Assembly (NCBI RefSeq): GCF_001610875.1
Contig: NZ_CP011272.1
Coordinates: 5,995,988 to 6,059,987, forward strand
Length of the DNA: 64,000 nucleotides
Direction of reading: 5' to 3'
Source: Pirellula sp. SH-Sr6A
Lineage (GTDB): Bacteria > Planctomycetota > Planctomycetia > Pirellulales > Pirellulaceae
Under the pieces are notes generated by a model, which worked only from the letters and a program-made list of their open reading frames with translations, did not search any database and was not told the DNA's origin. Shown here in pieces: positions 17,911 to 28,727 of this stretch. Position 1 is the first letter of the stretch; each line of letters starts with the position of its first letter. Position numbers and translations under genes: made by a program.

Positions 17911-19540
17911 CCTGAAACCTCCCGGTGTTTTTGCGGTTTAACGAAGTAACAACAAATCGATTAAGCCACACACACGGAGGGTTTCAGGTGAAGTCAAGTT
18001 TCGCAAAACGTATCGGTGCACGCAAGAAGCAAATCCTGAAAAGGCTCGCAGTAGCAAGGGAGAATCGCTTCTCTCGTGGTATCTCGAATCCGAATCCCGT
18101 TCTCGCTACCAACTCTGTCAAATACGAACTTGCTGATCGCACCCATGCCATCAGCTACGCTGGTGTCTCCGCCATGCTCAAGCTCGCCGGGCATGTCGGA
18201 TTGACCGATGCCATCAATCATCGTGTCCAACTCTTAAAGTCACATGCTCCTTATCATGAATCCGACCACGTCCTCGCGATGGTTATGAATGTTCTATGCA
18301 ACGGAACGAGGCTGGAGCATTTGGAGCGTCTTCGAAACGATTCGACATTCCTCGATGCGATCGGTGCCGATTCGATTCCTGATCCAACCACGGCAGGCGA
18401 TTTCTGCCGTCGATTCCATCAATCCGACATCGACTCCCTGATGCAAGCTATTAACGAAGCCAGGATCAACGTATGGAGACAACAGGATGATGCGTTCTTT
18501 GACCAAGCCCTTATCGATGTCGATGGCGTTATCGTGGCAACTACAGCCGAGTGCAAAGAAGGAATGGATATCTCGTACAAGGGGAGTTGGGGATACCACC
18601 CTTTGCTGGTCAGCTTAGCCAACACCAAAGAAGTACTTGCGATTGTGAATCGCAGCGGTTCGGTTCACAGCGCTCACAACGCGGCAGCCTACTTAGATAA
18701 GGCGATCTGCACTTGTATCGCTGGAGGCTTCCGGCGCATTCGAATGCGAGGGGACTGCAAGTTCTCGCAGACGGAGTATCTCGACGGATGGGACGCCCTG
18801 GGAGTACGCTTCCAGTTCGGTTATGAGGCGCGAGCGAATCTGAAGGAAATCGCAGACAACTTGGATGCGTCGGCATGGAAGAAACTCACCCGCGCCTTGC
18901 CAAAAAACAAGACCAATGAAACTCGTACCAAACCCACCAATGTCAAACGCCAAATCATTCGGGAACGCAATTACGTCCATCTGGAGTTACTACATGAGGA
19001 AGTGGCCGAGTTCGAATACCAACCCAACGCCTGCGAGAAAACGTATCGAATGGTGGTTGTTCGGAAGAACGTCTCCAAAGAGCAGGGCGATGTTCGGCTC
19101 ATCGACGAGATCCGCTACTTCTTTTACATCAGCAACGACATGCCCTCGGTATCGAGCGAGGACATTGTTTTTGGCTGCAATGACCGATGCGACCAAGAAA
19201 ATTTGATAGCACAACTCTCCGGTGGAGTTCGATCGCTGTGCGCTCCGGTGGACAATTTGGAAAGCAACTGGGCGTATATGGTGATAACGAGTATTGCGTG
19301 GAACCTAAAATCCTGGTCTGCACTACTGACCCCCGTGGTGACTGGTCAAGAGCAAGAACATCAAGCAGAAAAGAAACGGCTCCTAACAATGGAATTTAAA
19401 ACGTTTCTGTCCGTGTTCATTCATGTGCCATGCCAAATTCTACGACATGCCAGGAAAACGATTCATCGGCTCCTGAACTGGACGGACTACACATCAGCAT
19501 TCTTCCGATTGTGTGCTGTGCTCAATCTGTAGCATCGAAT
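17911..19540. mobile_element. IS1380-like insertion, right end not found
   Basis: The left end is placed at CCTGAAACCTCCCGG (17911), which is typical of IS1380-like termini. A nearly complementary segment at 17977-17987 lies just before the transposase start and could form a hairpin with it. I could not find the matching terminal repeat or a target duplication on the right, so the right boundary is approximate and the element may be partial. Confidence 0.65.
17988..19532 (+). CDS. IS1380-family transposase
   Basis: A protein of 514 residues starting at GTG 17988, with GGAGGG ten bases upstream; the open frame itself extends back to 17925. It has an IS1380 DDE layout: Asp in ALIDVDGVIVATTAE, Asp in RIRMRGDCKFS, then the SIAWNLKSW segment near the C-terminus. 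It appears full length. It disrupts the DUF499 gene. The minus-strand frames over it are artefacts. Confidence 0.85.
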   Translation: MKSSFAKRIGARKKQILKRLAVARENRFSRGISNPNPVLATNSVKYELADRTHAISYAGVSAMLKLAGHVGLTDAINHRVQLLKSHAPYHESDHVLAMVMNVLCNGTRLEHLERLRNDSTFLDAIGADSIPDPTTAGDFCRRFHQSDIDSLMQAINEARINVWRQQDDAFFDQALIDVDGVIVATTAECKEGMDISYKGSWGYHPLLVSLANTKEVLAIVNRSGSVHSAHNAAAYLDKAICTCIAGGFRRIRMRGDCKFSQTEYLDGWDALGVRFQFGYEARANLKEIADNLDASAWKKLTRALPKNKTNETRTKPTNVKRQIIRERNYVHLELLHEEVAEFEYQPNACEKTYRMVVVRKNVSKEQGDVRLIDEIRYFFYISNDMPSVSSEDIVFGCNDRCDQENLIAQLSGGVRSLCAPVDNLESNWAYMVITSIAWNLKSWSALLTPVVTGQEQEHQAEKKRLLTMEFKTFLSVFIHVPCQILRHARKTIHRLLNWTDYTSAFFRLCAVLNL

Positions 19541-19747
19541 CGCTAGCACGGAAACGAGCTAGCAAGAAGAGCTTGGGGCATCGTAAGTCCAAAGCGAACC
19601 GTAACCGCAACGCCTAACCCAGATAAAATAAAACAATGGAGAGCAAGCAATTGAAAAAAAGCGACCAGCACTGCTGGCTCGGTGACCGCTGCGCAGCGAA
19701 AATCAAGCTAAGACGAACAAGCGTTCGCTTGTTTGAGGCCTAATTCA
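19541..19747. other. Non-coding remnant between transposase and DUF499 remainder
   Basis: About 200 bases with no gene and no recognisable IS terminus. They separate the transposase from the point where DUF499 similarity resumes (KGTWPTHIIAALKG). They may be element remnant or a second small rearrangement. Confidence 0.4.
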
Positions 19748-22195
19748 ATTCAGCATAAAGGGACCTGGCCAACGCACATTATCGCAGCGCTCAAGGGTAT
19801 CAGTGCTTTAGACGAACAGACTGCCAAGAAAGGCTCCGTTGCTGAAGAGCGTTACCAGAAGAGCTACCCGTTTCATCCTGAGTTAACCGAGGTGTTTTAC
19901 TCCAAATGGTCATCTGGGATCGAACGATTCCAGAAAACGCGTGGCGTGTTGCGGACTTTCGCGCTGGCTCTGCGTGAGGCAGTGAAATGGGATGAAAGCC
20001 CGCTTGTTGGGCCCGCAGTCTTTTTGAGCGCACCCAAAACGCAGGGCCTGTCGGAAGCTGCTCGTGAGCTGGTTTCTATTGCGGATACGATCGTGTCAGA
20101 TGGAGCAGCCACGCGATGGACTGGCATTCTGGAAACCGAGCTAGAGTGCGCGAGACAAGTCGAGCAAGAATCTGTTGGGCTAAAGTTGCGCGAGATTGAG
20201 CAAGCAGCGATGGCAACATTTCTGCATTCCCAGCCGACTGGGCGCAGTGCAAAGACCCGAGATTTGATGTTGCTAGTTGGTCCCTGTCGACCTGACAAAA
20301 TCGAATACGAGAAGGGGCTAATGCGTTGGGCACGGAAGAGCTATTGGCTCGACGACCAGAACTTGCCCACTAAAGAAGGCGAGCTTCCATCCGATTGGAA
20401 ATTAGGTAACAGACCTAACCTGAATCAAATGCAATCGGCGGCAGCGGCAACGATTGACGATGCGATTGTGAAGGCTCGACTGGAGGAGGACATACGAAAT
20501 CTAAAGGCTCTAACTGCGGGCGCTAGTGCCGCCGGTGTGAAAGTTCATACCTTGCCGACCAAGCCCAAAGATATCGAGGACGACGGACTATTCCACTATG
20601 CCGTGATGCCCCCAAGTGCCGCGTCGGAATCGGGTAAGCCCAGTAGTGAAGCGAAGCGTTTTCTCGATGAGACGACTGGCTCCAACAAACCGCGTGTTCA
20701 TCGAAACGCAGTGATTCTACTCACACCATCTCGCGATGGACTGACCGCGGCAGAAGCCCGCGTCCGAGATGCGATGGCGTGGCAATTGGTCCGCGATGAA
20801 CTAACGCCGACTACTGATGAAGAGAAGCAACAGAAAGGCGCCATCGACGTCGCCCGCATGCAGACGCTCAAGATCAATATCGATAAGGCTCGTGAAAAAG
20901 TTCCTGATGCGATTCGCCAAGCTTACTGCATCGTGGTCACCGTCTCAGAAAAGGATGAGCCGCATGCCTTTAAGTTATCCATAAGCGATCAAAACCACTT
21001 TGAGACCATCAAGAGTGATCCGCGATCGCGCGTACGTGATACGGCAATCACCGCGGATGCATTGTTGCCGGATGGCCCGTACAACCTATGGCAAGATGGA
21101 GACAAGAGCCGAAGGGTAAAGGACTTGGCTGGCGCATTTGCACAACTCCCACATCTTCCGAAGATGCTAAAGTCCTCGGCTATCGTTGAAACGCTTGTCG
21201 AAGGTTGTTTGCAGGGTTCATTCGTCCTGAAAGTTACGCGGCCAGATCGCTCGTTTCGCACTTGGTGGCGAGATCGACCGGACGAAGCCGCTCTTGCTGA
21301 CCCATCGCTCGAGCTCGTTTTGCCCGAGCATGCCGAGCTAGCAGACGTACTAGCGAAATTACTTTCGTCGGGTTCACTTCCAGGGCTATGGGCCGGCGAA
21401 GAAATCACAGCTCAGAGCCTTCTCGACTACTTCAACGGCAAACACACTGTTGAGGTTGATCGTGGCAGCTACAAGGAGTCGGTCAACGTTCCTAAAGCAA
21501 GTCAAGAAGCAATTGAGCTTGCAATTCGGAATGCTGTTGCTGCAGGTCACGTATGGTTGCTTTCCGGGCCCTCAAGTCTGTGGGCCGAGGAAGTACCACA
21601 GGGAATCCTGACGCCTGCAGCAAAGTTACGAGTACCTCCCGATAACATAGCCCCTGCGGCTCTATTGCCGGCAACCTTACCAAATGCATGGAAGAATGAT
21701 TCGACGAATGCAGCGGCAATCGCCACAGCTTTGTCGCATCAGAGCGGACTGACTTTGCCATGGAAAAATGTCGCTTCAGCGATCAGCGCAGCGCTCACAG
21801 GTCGATTTCTCTCGTTGTCCGACGATTCAGGCGACTGGCCGTGTGACTTTGCAATGGCATCAAAAGCCAAGTTCACGATTGTCAAAAGCGCCGGTGGTAG
21901 TGCTACCGGTGGCGATCCCGCCGGTGGTGGCTACCAAGGACCATCGGGCCTCGGTTTAGGAAGCGTGAGTGAACAACATGGTGTCAGAGCTGTTTCGCAA
22001 CTTGAAGCGTTTGAGTTGCAAGAGCTCGGTGAAGCCGTCGCCACATTGCTGGAGATCAAGAACAAATGTGATGCTCCACTGACCTTCAGTATCCAAATCG
22101 ACTTCGGCGATGCTCAGCACAAGCCAGCGCCTGAGATCGTGACGGAGATGAACGAGTGCCTTGGAAATATCAAGGATGGGTTAGAGTTGACTTGA
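19748..22195 (+). pseudogene. DUF499 ATPase, 3' part
   Basis: About 815 residues continuing the interrupted ATPase. The segments ALDEQTAKKGSVAEERY, SYPFHPELTEVFYSKW, FQKTRGVLRTFALALRE and GPAVFLSA are the standard middle of DUF499 proteins. The C-terminal half includes a Gly-rich linker (GGSATGGDPAGGGYQGPSGL) before a final 80-residue domain. With the 5' part the intact protein would be about 1,140 residues, a normal length. An ATG at 19733 precedes the similarity but would give a fragment lacking the ATP site. The frame has no other lesion, so the IS insertion may be recent. Confidence 0.8.
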
Positions 22196-22276
22196 TGCCA
22201 AAATTGGCGGGGCGTCTTGAACATGAGAAAAAGGGGCAATCGATCGATATGCCCCTGCGTGGCCGTTACAGGCTAC

Positions 22277-22693
22277 TCACCGAGACTTTTTACGTCCCCG
22301 ACTGCGCAGCTTGGTTTCAATTTCTTTGCAAATTGAATAGGCTCGAGCTACCGGGATCACACCACCAGGCAGTAGCAATGCTCCGTATCGAATGCTGAAT
22401 TCAACGTCTTGGACAGATACCTTGCAGGCTTTGTCGCCGTGGGCAACCACAATCGCTTCCCTTGCTTGTTGGCCAATCTTCGCTTGAGCGCGTTTGGGAA
22501 TATCCAGGACATGGAAGATGTAAACAGCATCGCCAGGTTTAAGTGATCGCAACGACGACTCCTGCTCTTGCTCAAAAGCCGCCTCCAGTTGCTGCTTCGC
22601 CTCTTCAAACTCGCGTTGGAGAGATAATTGACGTGCGACAATGTCCTCGATCCTCTGCTCCAGACTGATCACGCTTGATTCACCGTTCTTCAT
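22277..22693 (-). CDS. Small coiled-coil protein downstream of tubulin-like gene
   Basis: A protein of 138 residues from ATG 22693, chosen because AAAAGGGGAAAC lies just upstream; the longer frame would run through a terminator hairpin. Residues 1-45 form a likely coiled coil rich in Glu/Gln (LQREFEEAKQQLEAAFEQEQ). The rest is a compact basic domain ending in RSRGRKKSR. No family recognised. It is the last minus-strand gene of the tubulin-like/VWA cluster, separated from it by an intrinsic terminator, and converges with the DUF499 gene. Confidence 0.55.
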   Translation of the reverse strand: MKNGESSVISLEQRIEDIVARQLSLQREFEEAKQQLEAAFEQEQESSLRSLKPGDAVYIFHVLDIPKRAQAKIGQQAREAIVVAHGDKACKVSVQDVEFSIRYGALLLPGGVIPVARAYSICKEIETKLRSRGRKKSR

Positions 22694-22710
22694 TTTTAGT
22701 TTCCCCTTTT

Positions 22711-22743
22711 TAAGAAAAACAGCCCTCGGCAATTCCGAGGGCT
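22711..22743 (-). terminator. Intrinsic terminator after tubulin-like gene
   Basis: Perfect 9-bp stem AGCCCTCGG/CCGAGGGCT (22721-22743) with a 5-base loop. On the minus strand it is followed by GTTTTTCTT. It lies about 30 bases past the stop of the tubulin-like gene. Confidence 0.8.
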
Positions 22744-22773
22744 GAGTCCAAATGGTCACAACGACACTCAAAA

Positions 22774-25700
22774 CTACGAATGACGCAAAGTATCAACTTG
22801 CGCGCGAAGCAATTCGACCTGACGCATAGCGATGCCAAAATAGGTGTCCTTGGCTTGATAGCGATTAGCCAACGCCGCCACGTATGCTTCGATTTCGTTG
22901 GCGACGTTGTGATTTCCTGCGACCTCGCAGATCGTCTCGAAGGCGCTTAAAATCGTGCGTACAAGCGCCTCATTCTTTTCCAAAGCTTCAGCGGTTGCGT
23001 CCATTCCATTACCCAAGCGGCGCTTATCATCGAAGTCGTCGCGAGCTTGGTACGAGATCCTCCCGGCGTCGATACTGGTTTTGAGCGGGCCGGCAGCAAC
23101 CGTGAGCTTCCCGTTGCTAAACGCGATTCCGTTCCACTGACTATTCAACCATACCGAGTAATCAGCGGCCGATTCGGCAGACTCACGGCGTAGGTTCTCG
23201 TAGAAGTTCGAGCCTCGCATGGCAACAAAGCCCATCGCTAAGCCCAGGGCCAGGGCCAACTCGGCTTCGGCAGCCTCACGCTTTGGACGAAGCGAGGGCA
23301 TCTTGGCGACAATGTCTGACGTGAAGGTGAACAGTGGGTGACCACCATCCTGAATCCATTCGTCGTAAGCGACGCACGCATCCATGATCTCGGGCAAATA
23401 GTGTGGCCGCGCCCCGTGTACCCGGCGCAATACATAGATGCGGTGCAAGTCCGCTGTCGTCGTCACGTTCAGTTTATTGCGGTACCGCGAATTGGTTTCG
23501 GTGGCCTTGGCAATCGCTGTGACGGCAGCGACTACCACCTCGCGGTTCGCTTCGGTGCCCAACGCTGGAACGCCGATAATTAGCGTACCATCGAAGTCGA
23601 CGTCCAAAAGTTCGCTGTCCGCTTGCCACGCTGGTGAGCAAGCCTGAATGCCGGCTTGAAGCATCGCAAATGCTTTGGCTTGGACACTCGCATCACTCGA
23701 TTGCAGTTGTTCGCCAAGTATGTCGAGGACCGAGACCTCGCCAATAGCTTCAGCGAAATCGTTGTAGACCAGCGATTCCACAGTGGAGTACGCCGATTCG
23801 TCCTTGGACAATGCGACAATGGCCTCGGCGATGGAGCAACCCAGCTCTTTCGCCATCGTTTCCAATAACGCAGACGATTCTGGTCCGAATTGATCACACA
23901 ACTTGCGATCGAGTTCCCCCGATGAGACGTCCACTTCGACCTTGGAGCTGGTGTGAACGCTTCCACTGCGATGGTGGTTGTCCACATCATTCTTCAGCGT
24001 TTTCAAGCGAGCCTCAGCGCCAGAAACAGCACGGTGAAGTTTCGCTGCCAACTGTTCAAGTTGAAGTGCCATTCTCTCCAACACGGTTAGTGCCGAGCGG
24101 CATAGCAGGCTGTCCAAGGCGGCCGCGAATGCGGAGCGAAGCGATTCAATGGCCCGATTTTGAAGTTTCGCGGTTCGTCCAAACCAGCGTCGAGGAAATC
24201 GGCCAAGAGGTTTCAATGCCTCGACGGCTACGAGGTCGTAAGATTGTGCCTGCGTGTGACGGGCCTTAGATTGTGACTCAAGTCCCTTTACAATCGGGCT
24301 GATGCGATCGAGAACGCCTCGGACAAACTTCTCGGCCTTCTTTACACCATGGTCGCGAACGATACTCGCGACACGGTGTTCGGCGTCCTTCATCAACTTA
24401 TCGGCGGACGCAGTCACCATATCTTCAAGACGATTCTCAACTGTCCTGAGGTGGACATCACGAAACTGCTTGCGAACCAGCTCAAACTTCGCGGGGAACA
24501 ACGAGTTCTTGTGATACACCGTTCGCTGAGCAGTTGCGACTTGGAACAGTCCATTAGTGTAAACAGACTGGTTGGCCGTTGCTCCGCGTTTCAAGCCGCT
24601 TACCAATTCCGAGGCGTCGCTCCCGATTTGGTTAGCGTTCAACCAGTTGTCAACTTCATCCTTTGCAGAGCTACCGGCACCCATAATCCGTTGATCATAA
24701 AGTCCGTGCAGCGTCAAAGCCGTACACACTTTGTTGATTCGGTTGAAGTCGATTCCCACCGCGCTTGCACCAATGGTGCTGTAGGAGCGTGGCTTCCCTG
24801 TCTTGGGATCGACGGACAATTCGCGAATTGTTGCCAAATTGTCGTCATCGACATTCAATCGATCACCCAGTTCCGTAGCACAATCAGCCACGATGTGGAG
24901 GGCCAGCATGTCCAATACTGCATCAGGTGATTGCAAATCAGAACCATCTGCAAGTCGGCGTCCAATCAAGAATGTCTGATTGACCATTCCGGCATCAGCG
25001 CTGTATGAGCGCGATTCACTGGGCCCTAGCTTGATCCCGTTTACGAGTCCGAATCCGCTGTTAAAGGCGTCGAACTCTGTCAAGCACGCAGAACCATTAC
25101 CGTAAACACGACGATGCTGCTCTTGGCTTCCACAAGCCACGTTTTCGAAAACGCTCGGCAGGAGCAGATACGCGCAGATGTCTACATTCAAGTTGTGCGT
25201 CAAGCTTCTCAGCAGTGCGATCTGCTCCAAAAACAGGCTTCCGCCTGAGCCGCCACAAACAGAGGAGATAACGACTACCTTCGTTCGCTGTCGCAGGCGA
25301 ATAGGGTTCTCGCGTTCGCGCATCGCGATCAGGCTGCGGAAAACGTGCGTTACCTCGGCTAACGCTCCTCGAAGCCGATCTCCAATCAAGCTTGAGTTCG
25401 TCAGTCCACTCAGCAGACCCAACTGCCTCACTTGGCCCGCTTGATCGATTCCGGTATTGAGCACCCGCTCCAAAAAGCTGCGATGCTCTGGGTTGGCCAA
25501 TCCCAATCGCTTCGCCAAGTAGGCGTGACGGGCTGGATCGTCCAATACCGTTGGAATTCGATCCATAGAAACATGGCAGAACTCTTGATCGTCAAAGCTA
25601 GGCAAGCCACCCGAGCCTTTGATGGCGCTGGGGTCTGTGTCGAACACTCGCATGATCACGTGGGATTCGAGTCCTCGGCGATCGAGTTGATGCTTTACTC

Positions 25701-25842
25701 TTCGTACCGCCTCGCCGCCAGCGCCGCCCAAACCGATTAACACTGTTGGTTGAAGGTCAATGATCTTCAATGCTTCACGAAGCTCGCGGCGGGCGGTAGT
25801 ACGAGCAGACGACGTCGTTGAATTTACACTGCGCATAATCAT
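22774..25842 (-). CDS. Tubulin-like GTPase-fold protein
   Basis: A protein of about 1,022 residues from ATG 25842 (AAAGGA ten bases upstream). The N-terminal region has VLIGLGGAGGEAVRRVK and FDTDPSA, and later SSVCGGSGGSLFLEQIALL, which corresponds to the tubulin/FtsZ signature GGGTGSG. This is the bacterial 'tubulin-like' family of very long proteins known mostly from actinobacteria and planctomycetes. The central region (about 500-680) looks helical and coiled. Neighbours are a secreted VWA/PKD protein and an MCE-domain membrane protein on the same strand, so the set probably works together at the envelope. No experimental role is known to me. Polymerisation is possible but unproven. Confidence 0.78.
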   Translation of the reverse strand: MIMRSVNSTTSSARTTARRELREALKIIDLQPTVLIGLGGAGGEAVRRVKHQLDRRGLESHVIMRVFDTDPSAIKGSGGLPSFDDQEFCHVSMDRIPTVLDDPARHAYLAKRLGLANPEHRSFLERVLNTGIDQAGQVRQLGLLSGLTNSSLIGDRLRGALAEVTHVFRSLIAMRERENPIRLRQRTKVVVISSVCGGSGGSLFLEQIALLRSLTHNLNVDICAYLLLPSVFENVACGSQEQHRRVYGNGSACLTEFDAFNSGFGLVNGIKLGPSESRSYSADAGMVNQTFLIGRRLADGSDLQSPDAVLDMLALHIVADCATELGDRLNVDDDNLATIRELSVDPKTGKPRSYSTIGASAVGIDFNRINKVCTALTLHGLYDQRIMGAGSSAKDEVDNWLNANQIGSDASELVSGLKRGATANQSVYTNGLFQVATAQRTVYHKNSLFPAKFELVRKQFRDVHLRTVENRLEDMVTASADKLMKDAEHRVASIVRDHGVKKAEKFVRGVLDRISPIVKGLESQSKARHTQAQSYDLVAVEALKPLGRFPRRWFGRTAKLQNRAIESLRSAFAAALDSLLCRSALTVLERMALQLEQLAAKLHRAVSGAEARLKTLKNDVDNHHRSGSVHTSSKVEVDVSSGELDRKLCDQFGPESSALLETMAKELGCSIAEAIVALSKDESAYSTVESLVYNDFAEAIGEVSVLDILGEQLQSSDASVQAKAFAMLQAGIQACSPAWQADSELLDVDFDGTLIIGVPALGTEANREVVVAAVTAIAKATETNSRYRNKLNVTTTADLHRIYVLRRVHGARPHYLPEIMDACVAYDEWIQDGGHPLFTFTSDIVAKMPSLRPKREAAEAELALALGLAMGFVAMRGSNFYENLRRESAESAADYSVWLNSQWNGIAFSNGKLTVAAGPLKTSIDAGRISYQARDDFDDKRRLGNGMDATAEALEKNEALVRTILSAFETICEVAGNHNVANEIEAYVAALANRYQAKDTYFGIAMRQVELLRAQVDTLRHS

Positions 25843-26006
25843 GGCTAAGTTTCCTTTGGAAAATGTGAATCCGAACCGGTGAAGTAATTCTTCACGTTGG
25901 CGACCGATTTGCCGCAATTGTGCGGTCGCATCGTTCGCGAGTCGCAAACCACCGTATTGGCAGTCTGGGTCTCTCAATCACTTAACTCACAATTCCAACA
26001 TTGATA

Positions 26007-26034
26007 CTTGCGGTAGCCAAACGGCTACCGCAAG
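26007..26034 (-). terminator. Strong hairpin between VWA and tubulin-like genes
   Basis: A perfect 12-bp stem CTTGCGGTAGCC/GGCTACCGCAAG with loop AAAC, about 20 bases after the VWA stop. There is no good T-run on the minus strand, so it may be an mRNA-stabilising or attenuating hairpin rather than a full terminator. Confidence 0.5.
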
Positions 26035-26052
26035 CCAAAACGTAGGTGAATG

Positions 26053-28641
26053 CTATTGGACGTAGTTCACCACATAGCTCCCAACCGTCTCGTCTACTCC
26101 CGCCTTTAGGATTCCAGTGAACTCATTGCCTTTTTCATCAATGGTCAGGACAAAGCGAATGCCTTCATCATCGACCATCGATCGAAGTACGGCTTTGCTT
26201 CCATCCGACAAGGAGATTTCAGCTTGATCCTTCGATCCATCCAAAGGAACAGATTCAAATTGCGTGCCAATCTCCGATTTTGGCTTGTAGGAAAAGATCC
26301 CACTGAGCTTTGCTGCTTCATCCATTAGCATACTGTCCTGTCGCTTGCGGAAGGCCAAGACCACACCAGCTAACAAACCGATTCCCAGCGGCGTCGCCCA
26401 GATGCTATGCCAAACCCACATGGGAATGGGCTTCGCTACTTCGATGTCCAAAGTACTTGTGCTAACACCGAACTCTTCCGGTCCAACGCTGGTAAATTTG
26501 GCGGTGAACTTTCCGGGACGATATGTGTGAGCTGCGCCATCACAACCATTGAGTTCAAGTGATGGGCTACCGTCCCCGAAGTCTACAATCGTTCTGTAGA
26601 TCGTTCCCTCGGAGTGATTCGTAAAGCGAACCGTCAATTCGCCGCGTCCACTAGCCGAATCGGCGGAAACAATGGTCTTTGGAGGCTGCGTTCGGGAGGC
26701 TATGTTGATCTCCTGCTCGCATTCGCTGCTGCCGCTTGGGCCGTAAGCCATTGCCCGAATAACCAACTTGCCTGCCGCCTTGCAAGTAAAATTGATTGTT
26801 CGTGACGATCCTGATTTCGTGTAATCACAAGATTGCTCCGATTGTGATCCGTTGAACCACCATTCAACTCGGTCAATCTTTCCAGTTGAGGTATCCGTGA
26901 ATGTGACGGTATCGCCAACGAACGGCTGGGCAGTTCCGATGGTGAATGACGCTTTGGGTAACGCGTACGGAAGGACAACCAACTTCTTGGCAACCCTTGA
27001 TACACCACCAGGCCCTTCCGCCACCAATTCCACAGCGTGTTCTCCAACCGATAATCCCTTCAGTTGCAGATCACGATCCGTCGACGCTACCAGCCCATCG
27101 ACAATCCACTTTTGAGAGTCGATCAAACCGATTGCTCGGTTGATAATTTGGATCTCGCTGTCGGCGATCACAGATTCAGGGGCAAAGAAGTCAACTTGAG
27201 GTGCAGCAGGTTTGGCCACAGTCAACTTGGCAGCGACCTTGGATTTCTGTCCGAATCTGTCAGCGACCTCAAGGAAACAGTCAAAGCTGCCTGGATTGTT
27301 GAACAAGAAGGCCGGATTCCGTTCGTTGGAAGTGTGACCTGCTGACGTGCTCCATGACCAGGACTCCGCACGCATCGATTCATCGATCGCTTGAACCGTC
27401 TCACCGGCCGTAATTTGCGAATTTGATAGTCTAAACTTGGCTTGGGGGGCTATTGGCAACTTGACTGCAAACTTTCGCGACGAACGCGAAACCTGTCCAT
27501 GCTCATCCCGAAGCTCTAACTCCAGCGTGTGGCTGCCAATACTATTTGGCGTAACTCGTGGATTCCTTTCATTCGAAACCACTGCGCCGTTTAGAGTCAG
27601 ACTTCGAGTAACCGTTCCCGAAAAAACGGATTCGTCGATGACCTGGAGATACTCCCCAAGGAATACGGTCTCATTCAAGAGCTCAAATGAGGCTTGCAAT
27701 TTTGGCAATTCGATAACCGCTGGTTTAGCGATTACGAGCCGTTGCGTGGAAACAGCGACCTGCTTGTTTTGCGTAGTAACGGTATGGCGGACTACGAACT
27801 CGCCCTCCGCTGCGTACACGTGGGATTGATCTGTGTTGATCGTACCATCACCCCAATCGGTCTCTCGCTTTACGATATCCAAGCCTTGGCTTTCGTCATG
27901 AAGCCGCACTACTTCACCGGCTAACGGCGTTGCTGGTGCCAACCGGAATGCCGATTCCAGCGGAATTAGATTCTGTTGCGTAGAAATCGCCTTGGTGACC
28001 GTCACGTTTCCCGCCTCAAGCTTTTCGAGCACTTCAGACTTCAGTTCAAAGCCAATAGTCACGAGATTGAATCGAACTTGGTTCTTCAATAAATTTGAGT
28101 ACTTAGCAAGTATGGCCTGCGGATCGCGCTTGATACCGTCTTTCGACAGGTGTTCTGTATCGGTTCCGTCCGTATAGAACAAAATTCTGATAGTGCCGCC
28201 AGGATGCGAGGAAAGCCAATCGCTCGCTTGCTCCAGAGCCAATTCCATGGACGCCCAAAGGTGCGTCATGCCTCCAACGGGGCGGAGTGATTGAAAGTAC
28301 TGCTTCGCCGTATCGCGTTCGGCTTGAGTGCGTACGTGCAAGCTAGGTCCATTGCGGTACGCTGTATCGAAACTTGCAAGATCCATTTCGGTACCTTCAG
28401 GCAGCTTCGTGACGAATTCACCCAACTGTCGCTGCACTTCCACCATGGCCGGTTCCTTCCAGTTAATCGCCAGCGGACTAACAGGCTTCTCGAACATTGA
28501 GGGCGAGGTATCAATGACCACCAAGTAACTCGTTGAGTACTTTCCCTCTTGGGCGAGCGTTGTTGCAACTGCAAACGCAGGGAAAAGGACAAGAATCAAC
28601 AACGATTGCGAATACCGAATCATTCCAAACATTTTATTCAT
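26053..28641 (-). CDS. Secreted/anchored VWA protein with PKD-like repeats
   Basis: A protein of about 862 residues from ATG 28641. It has a signal peptide (SLLILVLFPAFAVATTLAQ), then a von Willebrand A domain with intact MIDAS pieces: DTSPS, the Thr in GGMTH and YTDGTD. Residues 240-750 hold a series of PKD/Ig-like beta domains (repeated pattern of VQAIDES, GEHAVELVAEGPGGVS and similar). A transmembrane segment (WATPLGIGLLAGVVLAF) near residue 760 is followed by an 85-residue cytoplasmic domain ending in YVVNYVQ. This suggests an outward-facing adhesion or assembly protein with a cytosolic tail that might contact the tubulin-like protein (inference). Confidence 0.78.
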   Translation of the reverse strand: MNKMFGMIRYSQSLLILVLFPAFAVATTLAQEGKYSTSYLVVIDTSPSMFEKPVSPLAINWKEPAMVEVQRQLGEFVTKLPEGTEMDLASFDTAYRNGPSLHVRTQAERDTAKQYFQSLRPVGGMTHLWASMELALEQASDWLSSHPGGTIRILFYTDGTDTEHLSKDGIKRDPQAILAKYSNLLKNQVRFNLVTIGFELKSEVLEKLEAGNVTVTKAISTQQNLIPLESAFRLAPATPLAGEVVRLHDESQGLDIVKRETDWGDGTINTDQSHVYAAEGEFVVRHTVTTQNKQVAVSTQRLVIAKPAVIELPKLQASFELLNETVFLGEYLQVIDESVFSGTVTRSLTLNGAVVSNERNPRVTPNSIGSHTLELELRDEHGQVSRSSRKFAVKLPIAPQAKFRLSNSQITAGETVQAIDESMRAESWSWSTSAGHTSNERNPAFLFNNPGSFDCFLEVADRFGQKSKVAAKLTVAKPAAPQVDFFAPESVIADSEIQIINRAIGLIDSQKWIVDGLVASTDRDLQLKGLSVGEHAVELVAEGPGGVSRVAKKLVVLPYALPKASFTIGTAQPFVGDTVTFTDTSTGKIDRVEWWFNGSQSEQSCDYTKSGSSRTINFTCKAAGKLVIRAMAYGPSGSSECEQEINIASRTQPPKTIVSADSASGRGELTVRFTNHSEGTIYRTIVDFGDGSPSLELNGCDGAAHTYRPGKFTAKFTSVGPEEFGVSTSTLDIEVAKPIPMWVWHSIWATPLGIGLLAGVVLAFRKRQDSMLMDEAAKLSGIFSYKPKSEIGTQFESVPLDGSKDQAEISLSDGSKAVLRSMVDDEGIRFVLTIDEKGNEFTGILKAGVDETVGSYVVNYVQ

Positions 28642-28727
28642 CGTGACACCTGTGATGGGGTTATTTTGAAAATACAATCGAGCGTCCACGCGATGTGAAC
28701 GCTTCGCTGAATACCAATCTTCTTGGA

